A program made the translations under genes and the position numbers. From Gammaproteobacteria bacterium (lineage in GTDB: Bacteria; Pseudomonadota; Gammaproteobacteria; SZUA-229), in contig JAOUPA010000118.1 of assembly GCA_029880105.1 (NCBI GenBank), positions 1 to 5,849 on the forward strand: DNA of 5,849 bases, written 5' to 3'. How positions within the stretch are numbered: position 1 is the first letter of the stretch; each line of letters starts with the position of its first letter. The notes under the pieces are model-generated. The model had not been told where the DNA came from. It saw nothing but the letters and a program-made list of their open reading frames with translations, and ran no database searches. Positions 5,714 through 5,849 of the stretch are shown piece by piece.

Positions 5714-5756
5714 GCCGCTCAATACCCTTGAAGATGGCGTCCTGAAACCCCAATAA
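5694..5756 (+). pseudogene. Relic of a lolD 3' end (about 20 codons, one frameshift)
   Basis: This stretch aligns with the last 64 nt of the intact lolD (3448-3511) with a single one-base gap. The first 20 bases match at 19 positions. Further on, with one base restored after ATG-AGC-CGC, the frame reads Met-Ser-Arg-(x)-Asn-Thr-Leu-Glu-Asp-Gly-Val-Leu-Lys-Pro-Gln-stop, against Met-Asn-Arg-Ile-Tyr-Thr-Leu-Glu-Asp-Gly-Val-Leu-Thr-Ala-Gln-stop in LolD. Both end in CAA-TAA. Upstream of 5694 all similarity stops, so no start or ATPase motifs remain. It lies on the same strand as lolD, 2.2 kb away, and cannot encode a product. Confidence 0.8.
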
Positions 5757-5777
5757 ATCTCGTAGGTGGCTTATTCC

Positions 5778-5806
5778 TTGACCTGATAAAGGTTAATGTC
5801 GATAAT
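5778..5806 (+). promoter_or_regulatory. Near-consensus sigma70 promoter before CIRCE
   Basis: TTGACC (5778-5783), a spacer of exactly 17 nt and GATAAT (5801-5806) each match the consensus at 4 and 5 of 6 positions respectively. The start of transcription would fall near 5813, the first base of the CIRCE operator, which is the classical layout for HrcA repression. The controlled gene lies beyond the window. Confidence 0.8.
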
Positions 5807-5812
5807 TCGCGC

Positions 5813-5839
5813 CTAGCACTCGTAACTGGCGAGTGCTAA
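5813..5839 (+). promoter_or_regulatory. CIRCE operator (HrcA-binding site)
   Basis: CTAGCACTC, nine spacer bases and GAGTGCTAA match the CIRCE consensus TTAGCACTC-N9-GAGTGCTAA at 17 of 18 arm positions; only the first base differs. HrcA binds this element and represses chaperone genes, most often groESL or hrcA-grpE-dnaK, until heat stress. The following run of Ts and the window end leave no room for the gene, so its identity (groES being the most likely) is inference. Confidence 0.93.
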
Positions 5840-5849
5840 TTTTTTAGAT

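Noticed and set aside
5525..5849. CRISPR array, tRNA or insertion sequence in the gene-poor right end
   Set aside because: I see no regularly spaced repeats, no tRNA-like fold and no transposase fragment; the recognisable items are the palindromes, the lolD relic, the promoter and CIRCE.

Overview
The window looks like a chromosomal segment of a gammaproteobacterium. It carries a LolCE-type permease with an overlapping lolD, an OmpA-domain envelope protein, a HupE/UreJ-type membrane protein and, at the right end, a HrcA/CIRCE-controlled promoter. I cannot name the genus. The CIRCE operator argues against enterics, which lack HrcA; environmental lineages such as Chromatiales- or Thiotrichales-like groups are compatible, but this is inference.

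Left part (1-3511, all + strand). The 3' part of a HupE/UreJ-like membrane protein gene is followed by a secreted or periplasmic protein with an N-terminal beta-sandwich-like region and a C-terminal OmpA peptidoglycan-binding domain. Next is a two-gene lipoprotein-export operon: one FtsX-type permease that mixes LolC-like and LolE-like features (LolF-like), overlapping lolD by 8 bp. A plausible sigma70 promoter lies directly upstream of the permease.

Middle part (3607-5524, all - strand, convergent with lolD). This is a compact three-gene operon, transcribed right to left: an Hcp-like protein (T6SS tube family) with a clear Sec signal peptide; a secreted protein with a nine-proline linker, calcium-binding thrombospondin type 3-like repeats and a two-repeat type I dockerin; and a small secreted cohesin-like protein. 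All three appear to be exported by Sec, and the operon has a potential receptor/ligand pair (cohesin plus dockerin) next to an exported ring-forming protein. No other T6SS gene and no glycoside hydrolase is visible. This is the most novel part of the window. It is visibly more AT-rich than the lol genes, most clearly in the cohesin gene.

Right part (5525-5849). The upstream region of the hcp operon contains short palindromes. It is followed by a 63-nt relic of a lolD 3' end (with one single-base deletion) on the + strand, 2.2 kb from the intact lolD end. The accessory operon is therefore bracketed by two copies of the lolD tail, which share a 20-bp near-identical core and then diverge. This suggests insertion at, or recombination with, the lolD 3' end. 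The window ends in a near-consensus sigma70 promoter (TTGACC-N17-GATAAT) with a CIRCE element at the expected transcription start, so a heat-shock operon such as groESL probably begins just beyond the edge.
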